Source: Siphonodentalium dalli (taxonomy: Eukaryota; Mollusca; Scaphopoda; Gadilida; Siphonodentaliidae). From it: 64,000 nt of DNA. Below, piece by piece: positions 10,944 to 22,587 of the stretch. A program made the position numbers and the translations under genes. The number at the start of each line of letters is the position of its first letter. Within the stretch, counting starts at the first letter, position 1. The notes under the pieces were generated by a model. The model did no database searches. It was not told the DNA's origin and saw only the letters and a program-made list of their open reading frames with translations. The DNA lies in contig CP136069.1 of the NCBI GenBank assembly GCA_032622095.1, forward strand, positions 16,979,273 through 17,043,272. Reading direction: 5' to 3'.

Positions 10944-12475
10944 TCTCCTATATATTTTGAGACTTCCGTATATATGTGTATGTGTGTATGTGTGTACTCT
11001 ATAGACTCTAAAACGGCTGTCTCGATTGAGTTCAAACGTCCCATCTAAGGGTAAAAAAACACGGGAATCGTCGTCGCGGCGTTTTGGAAAAGCTCAGAGC
11101 ACCCGTTCTCCACTCCCAGTCACAAAAACGGCACTGCGGTGGTTAATCAAGTGATAATTTAATGAGCGTTTGTATATGACGCGTCGCTATAAAAGAGCGT
11201 TTGTTTACAATTCAACGCAACGTTATCGCTCGAAATTTAGCATAAAATTTTTTTATTATGCAGAGAGATATACGGGAACAATACTTTTGAGTGCTTTCCT
11301 ATGCGGAGAGATTTATTGGAAGTCATAATACTTTTACAATTGGATCAAACGCAGTTCATTTACAATTCTTTGTGAATAGCAAGACTGCCATTCGTTCGAG
11401 TTGCTTTAGATCAAACAATATTCTCTGTCGCACTCATATTTCGTCATTTACGAATCCACTGTAATCGACCTATTTTTAGAACGTAACACATGATACCAAA
11501 GTAAATTACGTCGCGGTGGTGGTGGGGTTCACGACGGGATTAATTGACTGTCCGCTCTTTGTGGGGAATATTGACCATCTCGTAAGGGTGGACAACCTCT
11601 GTCAGGGACTGATCAATGACCACGGGCAGGTTAAAAAAATTATACCTCTTTTAGGGACGGGTATCATAATTTCTCTTGATTAAAAAAAGTATGTCGTTCC
11701 TAGGAACGGGGAAGTTTTTCATCGTCTGGGTCTGGGCGTCTATAGACATGAGAGTGTTGTGTGATTCTTACGTACTTGGGGCTTTCTAAGAACGCGGATC
11801 GGGTAAGTTTTTCCGCCCTACGTGATCTTCATATATGTGTGTATGTGTGTATGTGGGTACTTCATAGAATCGAAAACGGCTGGTCGGATCAAGCTCAAAT
11901 TTCGTATATAAGGGTAAAAACCCACGAGGATCGTCAACGTCGCATTTTGGACAAGCTCGGAGCACTCATTCTCCACTCCCAATAATCAAAATCACCGCAA
12001 ACGGCACTTCGGTGGTTAAGGCATCAACGATCTTTATATTGACCATATTTGGAGTTGTTAACCGACTAACGCTCTTTATTGCCATCGGCTTTGCTAAACG
12101 GTTACCCATGTGTACGAAACTACGGACGCGAAACGCGAAATGCATTTATCTTGATTAAAAAGGCAGAATTAACGTGTTGTGTGATTCTTATGTCTGTCGT
12201 TCCTATGAACGGGGGAAATTTTCAATCATACCTCTTTTATGGACGGGTACTGCGTGTTGTGTGAAAACAAAAAATGCGTGTTGTGTGATTCTTATGTCTG
12301 TCGTTCCTAGGAACGGGGGAAATTTTCATCGGGTCAGTTTGTACCTTATATCATACCTCTTTTAGGGACGGGTACCATAATTTCTCTTGATTAAAAAGGC
12401 ACAATTAACTCATTGAAAAGCCAAAAAAATGTCATGTTTCGGACCAACGCCGCCAGTGGCGGGCTAACCTGCTAG
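10944..12475 (+). mobile_element. Helitron-like unit 1
   Basis: The unit begins A|TCTCCTATATATTTTGAGAC and ends CTAG (12472-12475). A short hairpin, CCGCC-AGT-GGCGG (12450-12462), lies just before the end. TC at the start, a 3' hairpin and CTRR at the end are Helitron hallmarks. The unit is longer than its neighbours and contains internal partial copies of the family's 'gagcacccattctccactc' segment around 11700-12000. No Rep/helicase frame was seen, so it is non-autonomous. Confidence 0.8.
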
Positions 12476-13423
12476 TACTGTATATTTTGAGAACTCCGTT
12501 TATATATATATGTATATAAGTGTGTGTGTACTTCATGGAATCGAAAACGCGTGTACAGATTGAGCTCAAACTTCCTATGTAAGTGTAAAATCACACCGAC
12601 ACCGCCGTGGTCGCGTTTTGGAGAAGCTCAGAGCACCCGTTCTCCAATCTCAGTCACAAAAAACGGCACTGTGATAATTTAATGAGCGTTTGTTTTTGAC
12701 GCATCGCTATAAAGAGCGTCTGTTTACCATTCAACGTTATTAGCATCTGCAGAGAGATATACGGGAACAATAAATTTGAGTGGTTTCCTATGCGGGGAGA
12801 TTTATTGGATGCCATAGTACATCATTGTTATAGTATGTATGACACTTAGGTCAGGGATTAGGGGGGGGGGTAGTTAGGGTGGATATAGGCATAATGCTTC
12901 TCAGAAATCCCGGTTACAAACCAACACTCACAATTTCGTCTTTTGCATCAGATACCAACACCTCGACCGATCGGGACGAAACTTGATACGTGAGTGTAGT
13001 TTGACCAGGTGGTCGTCGCTGTTGTATTGGCGAGCCCGTGCGACGCCCGTGCAACGCATGCGCAGACGAGATCTCGGAAACGGTTGGAGCTATCGTCTTG
13101 AAATTTGGTATGTGAATGTATCTTGCCCCGGATACGAATTTTATCGGGTCGCCGAGCCTGTGCGACGCCAGCTTCGCGCATGCGCAGACCATATCTCGGA
13201 AACGGGTGGAGCTATCGACTTGAAATTTGGTTTTTGAATAGCCCTACAACGTCGGGCTCAACAATTTTTAATCGGGTCAGTTCTTTCCGCCCGATGTACC
13301 TTAAATCTTTTAGGGACGGGTACCATAATTTCTCTTGATTAAAAAGGCACAATTAACTCGTTGAAAAGCCAAAAAAATGTCATGTTTCTGACCAACGCCG
13401 CCAGTGGCGGGCAAACCTGCTAG
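12476..13423 (+). mobile_element. Helitron-like unit 2
   Basis: The unit starts directly after the CTAG of unit 1 and ends in hairpin plus CTAG at 13420-13423. It includes a G run (12860-12869) and a GC-richer internal duplication (about 12950-13240) in which 'gcatgcgcagac.atatctcgga' appears twice. Several overlapping open frames here arise from that duplication and are not genes. Confidence 0.75.
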
Positions 13424-14535
13424 TCTATACTATATATTTTGAGACTTCGTATATATGTGTGTACTTCATAGAATCCAAAACGCGTGTAAAGATTGAGCTC
13501 AAACTTCCTATGTAAGTGTCAAATCCCACCGACACGACCGTGGTCGCGGTTTAGAGAAGCTCAGAGCACCCGTTCTCCAATCTCAAATCACCGCAAAGGC
13601 ACGGCGGGGGTTAATCAAGTGATTATTTAATGAGCGTTTGTTTTTGACGCATCTCTATAAAGAGCGTCTGTTTGCCATTTAACGTTATTTGCATCTGCAG
13701 AGAGATATACGGAACATACATTAAATTTAAAAAACATTTGTTTCTGACCAACACTGCGAGCACGGATGGCGCGCTTTGTTTTTACAGTATATAAATATAC
13801 CGAAATCATCCCAGATAATCACGAATATAGCATCAGATTTCTCCCCAGATATACCGTTATAAAGCTACTGGAATCTGCCAATCTACGGGAAATTCCAGGG
13901 AATGCCGATTGAGCTCAAACTTGCTACCCACGGGAAGTGTCATATATATGAGTGTGTCCTTTATAGACTCGAACCGATTGAGCTCAAACTTGCTAAATAA
14001 GAAAATAGCCCCCAAGCCGTAAATATCAACAACAACGATATTACTAAATACACGTTTTCGGCAATGTGAGAGTTTTCGGGGAGCCGTGATGCCAACAACA
14101 ACGACCCGAAGCCCTGAATGCCAACAACAGATTCAATGCAATGTTATCTATTATGCAGAGAGATTTCACGACATTACGACGGGTACGGCAGACTCAAAAT
14201 ATTATGCAGACAGGTTTCCCGACGGGAAGCGTTTGTTTTAAATTCAATGCAATGTTATCGTAGAGAGATTTCACGAAACAAAGAATGCGTTGTCTGTCGT
14301 TCCTAGGAAGGGGGGATTTCTACGGGTAAATTTTTCCGCCAGAAACAAAAAAATTAATTAAAACAATTTACAATTTAATTAAAACAATTTAAAATTAAAA
14401 AAAATTAACAATAAAAAAACAATTCAGAAACAAAATATATTAAATTTAAAAAACATTAAATTCATATTCAAAAATGTCATGTTTCTGAAACAAAGCCATG
14501 GGACGAATGCCGCCAGTGGCGGGCTAACCTGCTAG
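13424..14535 (+). mobile_element. Helitron-like unit 3
   Basis: Starts TCTATACTATATATTTTGAG immediately after CTAG of unit 2; ends CTAG at 14532-14535 after the GCCGCCAGTGGCGG hairpin. It includes an A-rich stretch (14340-14470). Non-coding. Confidence 0.8.
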
Positions 14536-14929
14536 TACTATATATTTTGAGACTTCCGTATATATGTGTATGTGTGTATATGTGTACTTTATAGACTCTA
14601 AAACGGCTGGCTCGATTGAGTTCAAACTTCCCATCTAAGGGTAAAAACCCACGGGAATCGTCGTCGCGGCGTTTTGGAGAAGCTCAGAGCACCCATTCTC
14701 CACTCGAATTTCTGTACTTTTGTCCGGGGAGTGTTTTGGACGGGTCAAATCATGACCACGACCTGACCTTGGCCTACAAAATTGTCAATTCAAGATAAAA
14801 TCGGGTAAAACTTGCTGATTTCGACGAAATTTGGTACAAATGCAGCACAAGTGTCTCGGAACCTGTTGCAATTGCTTTTTCGAACAAAGCCATGAGACGA
14901 ATACCGCCAGTGGCGGGCTAACCTGCTAG
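14536..14929 (+). mobile_element. Helitron-like unit 4
   Basis: The shortest unit (394 bp), directly abutting unit 3 and ending CTAG at 14926-14929. It is an internally deleted derivative: the 5' 'ctatagactctaaaacggct' part is joined to the 3' 'gtcaattcaag..aaatcggg' part. Confidence 0.8.
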
Positions 14930-15985
14930 TCTACTATATATTTTGAGAACTACGTATATAAATGTGTGTGTGTGTGTGTATATTTGTCCTCTATAGACTC
15001 TAAAACGGCTGGCTCGATTGAGTTCAAACTTACCATCTAAGGGTAAAAACCCACGGGAATCGTCGTCGCGGCGTTTTGGAGAAGCTCAGAGCACCCATTC
15101 TCCACTCTCAGTCACAAAAAACGGCACTGCGGTGGTTAATCAAGTGATAATTTAATGAGCGTTTGTTTTTGACGCGTCGCTATAAAAGAGCGTTTGTTTA
15201 CAATTCAACGCAACCGTATCGCTCGAAATTTAGCATCGAAAAAATTTAATTTCTTTTATCAAAAACATAATTACGTGTTGGACTCTGTCATTTTAAGAAT
15301 ATGTAAGTATTACACACATACACACCAAGTCTCAGCTTAAAATTTTAAAAAATTAGAGTTTTATCGACATAAATCGATTTTAATGGGAAATCCTATGTTA
15401 AAATTTAGCATCGAAAAAATTTAATTTCTTCCATCTAAAACATAATTACGTATTGGAATGTGTCATTTTAAGAATATGTAAGTATTACACGCAGTCACAC
15501 GAAGTCTTAGCTTGAAATTTTGAAAAATAAGAGTTTTATCGACATAAATCGATTTGAATGCGAAATCATGTGTTAATAAATTTTGGGGCTCAGCTGTTCT
15601 GTGCAAAATGGTCAACTCGGGACGGGTCAACCGATTGAGCTCAAACTTGCTACCTATGGGTACATTTGTCCCGAAAATGTCACGGACGGGTCAAATCGTG
15701 ACCCCGATGTGACATTGACCTTCAAACTGGTCAATTCAAGGTCAAATTGGGTAAAACTGGCGAATTTCTGTACTTTTGTCCGGGGAGTGTTTTGGACTGG
15801 GCAAATCATGACCACGACCTGACCTTGACCTACACAATTGTCAATTCAAGGTCAAATCGGGTAAAACTAGCTGATTTCGACGAAATTTGGTACAAATGCA
15901 GCACAAGTGTCTCGGAACCTGTTGCAATTGCTTTTTCGAACAATGCCATGAGACGAATGCCGCCACTGGCGGGCTAACCTGCTAG
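14930..15985 (+). mobile_element. Helitron-like unit 5
   Basis: Starts TCTACTATATATTTTGAGAA after CTAG of unit 4; ends CTAG at 15982-15985. It contains a direct duplication of about 180 bp (15226-15401 and 15402-15580), each copy starting 'aaatttagcatcgaaaaaat' and ending near 'tcgacataaatcgattt'. Non-coding. Confidence 0.8.
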
Positions 15986-16686
15986 TCTACTTTATATTTT
16001 GAGAACTACGAATATAAATGTGTGTGTGTGTATATTTGTCCTCTATAGACTCGAAAACGGCTGGCTCGATTGAGCTCAAACTTCCTATCTAAGGGTAAAA
16101 AACCATGGGAATGGTCGTCGAGGCGTTTTGGGGAAGCTCCGACCACCCGTTCTTCACTCACAGTAAAAAAACGGCACGGCGGGGTTAATCGGGTTGATAG
16201 TTAAAGAGCGTTCCTATCCGCAGTGTCGTTGATAAAGAGCGTACGTGCGTAATGTGATTATTATGTCTGTACACAGGCGTCAGCGTCGGTATCCAGTCAT
16301 GAGCGTGTTGTGTGATTCATACGTACTTTGGGCTTCCTAGGAACGGGGAACGGGTCAGTTTTTCCGCCCTAGGTGATCTTCACCTTAAAACGGGTACCCA
16401 AAATGATATATATGTGATCTTCACCTTGAAACGAGTACCCACAAATGATATAATTGTGTGTGTCCTTTATAGACTCGAACCGATTGAGCTTAAACTTGCT
16501 ACCTACGGGAAGTGTCATGACGGGTTAAATTGTGACCCCGACCTGACCTTGACCTTGAAAATGATCAATTCAAGGTCAAATCGGGTAAAACTGGCGGATT
16601 TCGACGAAATTTTACGCCTAGGTGCAGCACACGTGTCTCGGAAGATGTTGCAATTGCTTTTTCGAACAAAGCCATGAGACGAACCA
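15986..16686 (+). mobile_element. Helitron-like unit 6, 3' end lost
   Basis: Starts TCTACTTTATATTTTGAGAA after CTAG of unit 5 and follows the family up to 'aacaaagccatgagacgaa'. The hairpin and CTAG are then replaced by family H sequence, so the last 30 or so bases are missing. This points to a later insertion or rearrangement at the end of the array. Confidence 0.7.
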
Positions 16687-16925
16687 CGCCGACACCGTCA
16701 GACACGGTTTTATACGCCCGTTTGAAAACAAAATGTCGTATTATGTAATCAGTCTGTCCGTCCGCTCTCCGACAGATGTAATGTACTTGTGAGGTGAAAA
16801 TTCAAAACTCGAGAGTGTTTTTTTATATACTTGTGTGGTGACTTGATCACTTGACACTTGTGAGATGCAAGGGATGATTTGAAAATGCGTCTCCATTCTA
16901 TTTGTGAGCTGCAGATGATTTTTTG
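16687..16925. mobile_element. Repeat family H, copy 2 (opposite orientation)
   Basis: This is the reverse complement of the flanks of 5331-6091, without the retroposed insert found there. It therefore shows the pre-insertion state of family H and fixes the insert boundaries. Confidence 0.8.
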
Positions 16926-17329
16926 TTAGTCTCCCGACAAGTAAAAATGTACATATGTTAAGTTTCCGTCCTTATTAACCAGACCGTATTCATCCTATCA
17001 AATGCTTTGTATTATCGGCATCACACATGTGTGTTTTCTTCACAGCTATACCATGTGACATTATATGAACCAATCATTGAACGTAGACATGCATGTCGGG
17101 TGCGCTATATTTGGCAACACCACAGAAGTTTGCGTGACCACAGTTTTGACTTTGTTGCTTATATGGATAAATATCACTATGCGCAAACAGACAAAATAAT
17201 TCATGCTTATTATGTCCGGACCTCGGCTCTGGGGGCCCGAATGTGATTCGTGGTACAATCGAAGACTCCTTCCGTCTGGCAGTCAGTCCGTCCGTACGAA
17301 CATTTAATATAATAATATGGCTCGCCAAC
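16926..17329. other. Intergenic, nothing recognised
   Basis: Overlapping open frames on both strands (17007-17328) have no domain. No repeat boundary was found. Confidence 0.35.
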
Positions 17330-17445
17330 AGAAATTCTTAATCATCTCGAGAAATGATGAACACAAAACATGTAATATCATCTGCAACATGGTCCAACTC
17401 TTTCTACATAAACGGTGTGAATCACCAAACATTGAAAATTAATAT
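17330..17445 (+). mobile_element. Fragment of a LINE ORF C-terminus
   Basis: One frame reads IICNMVQLFLHKR before a stop. It resembles VCNMIRLFFLKRQ in the LINE remnant at 10080-10560 and FICDMIRPFF near 52530. Only the last 30 or so residues remain. Confidence 0.5.
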
Positions 17446-17564
17446 ATTTTTGTTTACTATATATAATCATATTTTATTCATGTAATTGTTTTAACATCGG
17501 CCTCGAGTGGGCGTATATGTCAATACATCTATCTATTTATCTATATATATATCACCTTGTAACT

Positions 17565-17860
17565 CGGGTGTTAACTATTTTATACCGTTGTTATTTGACG
17601 TGCAGCTTGGAGAAAATGATACCCACATCTACGGGTTTCGTCCATTCATTTTACCAGAGTTACGACCCTTGTTTGACTTGGAAAATTGTGAATTTTGTGT
17701 CCGCGCGTACGATCGTTTACTGTACTTTGGAGCGATCGGGTTTCGCCATTTTTGCTGGGAAAAACCCATGCTAAATATAGAAACACGGACTAGTACCCAG
17801 TCGGTTACAGATTCAGAAATGAAGCATGACTGGTGCGCTCTGGTAGAGATTGATCTTATA
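17565..17860. repeat. Dispersed repeat, family M, copy 1
   Basis: The segment 17733-17855 is matched in inverted orientation by 19993-20128 (shared: ggactagtacccag and gcgctctggtagaga). A phrase 'agagttacgacccttgtttg' inside is typical of degenerate invertebrate repeats. The open frames across it are not coding. Confidence 0.65.
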
Positions 17861-17875
17861 TCTCAATGTTTGAAG

Positions 17876-17897
17876 ATAAGATAAGATAAGATAAGAT
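17876..17897. repeat. Short (aagat/aagataagat) microsatellite
   Basis: Four copies of 'ataag'/'agata' in tandem following family M. Confidence 0.6.
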
Positions 17898-18155
17898 TTT
17901 ATTGTCACAACTTCAACATTGAAGGTTAACATAAAACACAAATGAAACATATACATGAACATTTCACATAGACAATAAAACAAATATTTACGTACTGTAA
18001 TTTGAACAAGGTCGATGGCGAGTGGGTTCATAACCGGTAAACTGAATAGCAAAAATGATGAGCTGTCTTTTCAACAAGCAACGATTTAGATTTGGAATTC
18101 ATTCCCACTTGTTACTCTGAGATAAGACACTGTTTGTGGTTTCAAGAAATATCTC

Positions 18156-18555
18156 TTAACCCTTTACCCAACAGAAGGGCCCTGTGCCAATGCATTCTCT
18201 TATATATGCGAGTCGACCATAGGTCGCCTCGCATATATAAGAGAATGCATTGGCTTAACACATTAAAAATTATAAAATTGTTAAAGAATGTAAAAAAAAA
18301 TTGTAAAAAGTATTAAAAAAAGATTTTTTTTAGGCCAATGCATTCTCTTATATATGCGAGACGACCTATGGTCGACTCGCATATATAAGAGAATGCATTG
18401 GCACAGGGCATAAATGTAACTATAACAATGTGGTCAAGGAGCCGGTTCCAATGATATCCATATTTGTATGGTTCTATTGAGACAGACCGAAGATATTTTA
18501 GGCTGTTGAAGCTTTATTTGGTCGGTTTTGGCCGGTTTGTTGGGTAAAGGGTTAA
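18156..18555. mobile_element. Hairpin MITE, family A, copy 2
   Basis: TTAA at both ends, with termini CCCTTTACCCAACAG and TGTTGGGTAAAGGG. The first hairpin is at 18186-18254. The element is 400 bp and inverted relative to copy 1. Both hairpins are nearly perfect, so it is one of the youngest-looking copies. Confidence 0.9.
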
Positions 18556-19362
18556 GACGCACTTATTGAAGCTGTGTTTTGATTAGGATTAGTTGTTTTA
18601 GAACGAACACCATGCATCTTATTCCTTTCTTTGTTCAGAAATGTATTCAGTATTTATTTAATTTTTTATAAGTATCATCAACTTGTTTTATTTATGTTTT
18701 AACCGCCAATCTTAGTTGTATAATTTTCTCTGCCAATATTAGAATACAAGCCAAGTTAGAAAAGGTTTTTTTTTTCAATTTTAGCAACGCACCAGCAATA
18801 CTATTTTCATTAATTATGACAACTGTTTTTGTTTTTGTTTTTATTTATTCAACTTTTTCATTACAATTTGTATGATTACATATGAATTCCCTGAAATAAA
18901 AAGAGCATTTTAGTAAAACATATATGTTTATATTTATCTATCAATTATCTGCCCTCATGAAAAATGTGTCATATATATTGGGGCGGAGATCTTTTTATAA
19001 GCCAGCTCTCCCTTCATATAGTCCACCATCTGTCCCATACCCTTCAGTGTGATTATACAACTGTTGTTATGTCATGAGAGTGACTTCTTTTTGTGTTTGG
19101 TGTGTTTTTGAGGCCCTCATTTTAAATGATTATCGTCAGAGACTTGAAATATGTCAGTGGTGTGAGAGAAACGGGGCTTTCAAGTTTTAATCCAATTTAA
19201 TAGTTTCTATTCTTTTCTATTTGGGAAATACAATGAATTTAATACTTGAAAGGTTTAAACTAACCATGGCGTGAAAATATACAAGAAAACGCACAGAAAC
19301 TTGTATAATAAAGTTGTATAATAATGTTGGCTTTTGCACCACTTTTCATTCATTTGAGTGAG
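18556..19362. other. Intergenic, nothing recognised
   Basis: AT-rich unique-looking sequence between two family A elements. No exon was seen. Confidence 0.35.
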
Positions 19363-19827
19363 TTAACCCTTTACCCAACAGAACGGCCCTGTGCCAATGC
19401 ATTCTCTTATATATGCGAGTCGACCATAGGTCGCCTCGCATATATAAGAGAATGCATTGGCTTAACACATATTAAAAATGATAAAATTGTCAAAGAATGT
19501 AGAAAAATATTATAAAAATTGTTAAAAAATGTAAGAAAAAATTATAAAATTGTTAAAGAATGTAAGAAAAAATGGTTAAAAGTGTTAAAAAAAGATTTGT
19601 TTTATGCCAATGTATTCTCTTATATATGCGAGGCGACCTATGGTCGACTCGCATATATAAGAGAATGCATTGGCACAGGGCATAACTGTAACCATCACAA
19701 TGTGGTCAATGAACCGGTTCCAATGATATCCATTTTTGTATATTGTTATTGAGACAGACCGATGATAGTTTAGGCTGTTGAAGCTTTATTTGGGCGTTTT
19801 TGGCCGTTTTGTTGGGTAAAGGGTTAA
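19363..19827. mobile_element. Hairpin MITE, family A, copy 3
   Basis: TTAA at both ends; same orientation as copy 2. The linker between the two hairpins is longer because its unit 'attgttaaagaatgtaagaaaa' type is present about three times, making the element 465 bp. Confidence 0.9.
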
Positions 19828-19857
19828 TCCACTGCCTTCTGGAATTATATATTGACA

Positions 19858-19984
19858 ACATCCCATACCATCCCATACCATCCCATACCATCCCATCCCA
19901 TACCATCCCATACCATCCCATATACCATCCCATACCACCCCATACCATCCCATACCATCCCATCCCATACCATCCCATACCAGA
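19858..19984. repeat. (CCATA/CCATC)n microsatellite
   Basis: About 125 bp of alternating pentamers catcc/catac. The Gly/Trp/Met-repeat open frames in this spot (minus strand) are products of the repeat and not genes. Confidence 0.95.
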
Positions 19985-19989
19985 CTCAA

Positions 19990-20130
19990 TAACCCGAGAA
20001 CGCTTGCAATCTCTACCAGAGCGCACCAGTCAAGCTTCCTTTCTGACACTGTAACCGGCTGGGTACTAGTCCGTGTTTCTATATTTGGCATGGGATTTTC
20101 CAGCAAAAAATAGCGAAACCCGATCGCTCC
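19990..20130. repeat. Dispersed repeat, family M, copy 2 (inverted)
   Basis: Reverse complement of 17733-17855, about 2.1 kb away. The pair could form a large stem in a transcript or single strand. Confidence 0.7.
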
Positions 20131-20932
20131 AAAGTCAAATTTTCTATGTGCCTTGAGGACACACTATAAAACAAAATAACAGAATGGAAAATCAGAGCGG
20201 TAGTTTTTTTGACGATTTTCGCAAGCTACTCGCCAAAATTACAGCAAATTAGAACTCTTGTGTTTGACATGCCGTTCGAGTTGTGTCAATGTCGTACACG
20301 TGCGTTTATACTTTTGTGTTGATAAAGTAATCGGAGAACCGAATCACGCCGTTTCGAAATATAGTTCTTCGGTTTTAGGTGGGACTTTTCAAACAATAGG
20401 TCCCAAATTTATAAAAATTGTGTTCGATATTTTGTGTGCTTAACAAGGGCAGCATGTTAATAGCTCTGTTCGCTTAGTATATATTTTAATATCGCGGAAG
20501 TCCACCAAATGTGGGTGAAATGTCGCCGGTAGCAGCGGTCTTACCGAGTCATCAAGGGAGGTAAACCCTGCATGGAGTTTGATAAGCCTGATCCGAAAAG
20601 TGTTGTCTTCGTATGTTTTTCAAGATTTATCTACCCTGGAAACACGCTAACCTATGAGACAGCAAGTTATATAGAAACAATTCGTTCGAAAAGACGCAGA
20701 CGGTTATTTCATATAGGTTATAGGGCATTGCTATGAAAATAACTTTTGAAAAACCTACGAAGACAACACCTTCAGCAACACTAATCAAAATTAAAAATTA
20801 AATAAGTGGGTGGTTTGGGGTGGCTGGCCCCGGGATTGTCGAAAGGGCCGAGAGGCCCTTTCCCTAATCCATTATGTGTTTTGCCTTTATTGAGAAACAC
20901 ACACACAAAAAATGAGCAATTAGTTATGTTAT
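20131..20932. other. Intergenic, nothing recognised
   Basis: Two inverted blocks containing 'gaaaagtgttgtcttcgtatg' and 'catacg...acaacacc' type sequence (20590-20770) suggest one more small fold-back element. No gene was seen. Confidence 0.35.
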
Positions 20933-21336
20933 CTATTTTTTCTTCTTTCTTTTTTTCTTCGGATTAGGTTTTTCTGTTGATGATTGTGGAGATGGAGGAG
21001 ATTTATGTTGATGCTGTTGTATGTAAAGTTGATATTGCTGATTCCGTCTATGTGATAACTTCTGCTCCTCTTTCGCCAATTCCATCACTCTGTTGGACTC
21101 GGCGATGATCTCTTCTGTAGAACGGGTGGTGTCTGTGCTGATGTTGTTGTTGCTGGTGGTAGAGCTGGGGGACACCGGGATGAGATGGAACTCCGGTGTC
21201 CGTGGTGGCAAGCTGTCCAACTCCACCTCGAAGCTGGCGGCAGGAACAGCAGGGGTGGTTTCCTGCTCCCTTTCTCCGCTCGCCTCGACGACGACAGCAG
21301 GGACCTCCGGCAGATCAAAAGGGATTATCTTTTATA
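20933..21336 (-). CDS. Uncharacterised Ser/Thr/Gln-rich coding-like exon with basic tail
   Basis: A minus-strand frame stays open for about 134 codons and ends in a stop at 20933. It has no ATG at its start; an in-frame TAA lies just upstream and an AG there could be a weak acceptor, so it would be a terminal exon. The sequence is Pro/Val/Glu-rich at first, then Ser/Thr/Asn-rich. A predicted helix follows (EEIIAESNRVMELAKEEQKL), then Gln/His-rich sequence and a lysine-rich tail (KPNPKKKRKKKK) that looks like a nuclear localisation signal. Higher GC and codon-like structure set it apart from the surroundings. The 'MELAKEE' helix resembles the C-terminal part of Myb/SANT-type proteins linked to Harbinger transposons, but that is a weak guess. 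Function unknown. Confidence 0.4.
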
Positions 21337-21559
21337 AGCTACTATATTTTGGCAATACATTTGATTGGTTCATTATAATTAATGTCTTTTGCAATCATCA
21401 AATCCCATATGTTGGTTTTCATAACTATTATTCAGTCGAACGTGATTTCCAACGATATTTCCGTATATCTGGGCGACACACTGATAAATATATCTGAGGT
21501 GGCAACGTTCCAATGAGGAAACAAGATGGCGCCAGTATCGGTCAGATATTGAAACAATA

Positions 21560-21905
21560 CCCTGTTTGAAACATGCATGCAACACCGAACATGCATCAAC
21601 CAAAATGAAATTTGCTTACACAAGACGAAGTCAAATGTTCCATTGTCGACTACGACTAGGGTGTAGCAATCTGAACTACGACTTATATCGCAATCATTTA
21701 CAAGACAATCAATAATGCATATGTGGCGCAGTTGAAACAGTATCACACTTCTTGCTCTATTGCCCAGTCTTTGAAGCCGAAAGAGACATATGTCTCAGCA
21801 ACCTTAATAATTTGGAAATAAAAACACTCTTACATATTATGCATAAACGTTATGTATACGATCTCAGGCTATATGCATGGAACCAATTAAAAACACATTA
21901 AAATC
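21560..21905 (+). mobile_element. Decayed 3' end of a second LINE-type ORF
   Basis: Translation gives RLRLGCSNLNYDLYRNHLQD, a stop, then CICGAVETVSHFLLYCP and an Arg-containing tail. The C-x-C-x8-H-x4-C pattern with 'ETxSHFLLxCP' is the C-terminal knuckle of another LINE group, distinct from the one at 10080. The in-frame TAA before CICG shows that it is dead. Confidence 0.75.
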
Positions 21906-21991
21906 AAAACTAAATTATGTGTAATATCGATCCCAAAGTACCCTGCCAAAACCTGCTCCTATTGGAAGGGGGATGTCAGGCACATTATAAT

Positions 21992-22168
21992 TAGGGGATA
22001 ACGGTGTGGTGTTTTGTGATTTCGGAAAGGTACATGGCGAATATACTGTGGCAAATTTAGTTAATGGGCGACGGCGGAGCCGGAACCCATTAACGGGTAT
22101 TTGCCACAGGCACAGTATATTCGCCATGTACCTTTCCGAAATCACAAAACACCACACTGTTATCCCCA
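21992..22168. mobile_element. Palindromic fold-back element, family J
   Basis: Almost the whole 177 bp is one inverted repeat. Arms begin GGGGATAACGGTGTGGTGTT and run about 65 bp (through ttcggaaaggtacatggcga), with a short loop at 22070-22085. A half copy lies at 22588-22680. The overlapping opposite open frames reflect the palindrome. Confidence 0.85.
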
Positions 22169-22587
22169 TTCTAATGCTCTTCGAACTTATAAATGTTATT
22201 TAGACAAACAAATGCCTCGTAATTATCAACGAAATGTGCGGCCATAGAATACTCTCAGCCAATTCACGACTTTTTACTTAAAATTTAATGCGCTAGATAA
22301 AATATAGTCCCTCAATTAGCATCGCTCTTATTGTGAAAAATGCTGATAAACATGAAAAATTGCCAACTCAAATAGAAATAAAAATGCACAACAATTAGTT
22401 TCTGCATGTACCTGATGTCTTTTTCAGATGTTTACCACTTGCAAATTGCGGTTTTGATTTTACCGCGTACTTGAAGTTGAATTGAAACAATGGGACATTG
22501 TTTACTCAATGCGATGTATTTCACGCCGTGTCTGTCGCGGTTTCATGTCAAGAAATTTGGTCAAATGATATCGATACACTGACATTG

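Noticed and set aside
12914-13338. Cluster of overlapping open frames on both strands
   Set aside because: They sit in a GC-richer duplicated segment inside Helitron-like unit 2; no domain and no consistent frame between its two copies.
17007-17328. Three overlapping open frames of 65-84 codons
   Set aside because: Opposite-strand frames over the same bases with no domain or splice context.
19706-20106. Long Gly/Met/Trp-rich open frames on the minus strand
   Set aside because: They are produced by the ccata/ccatc microsatellite.
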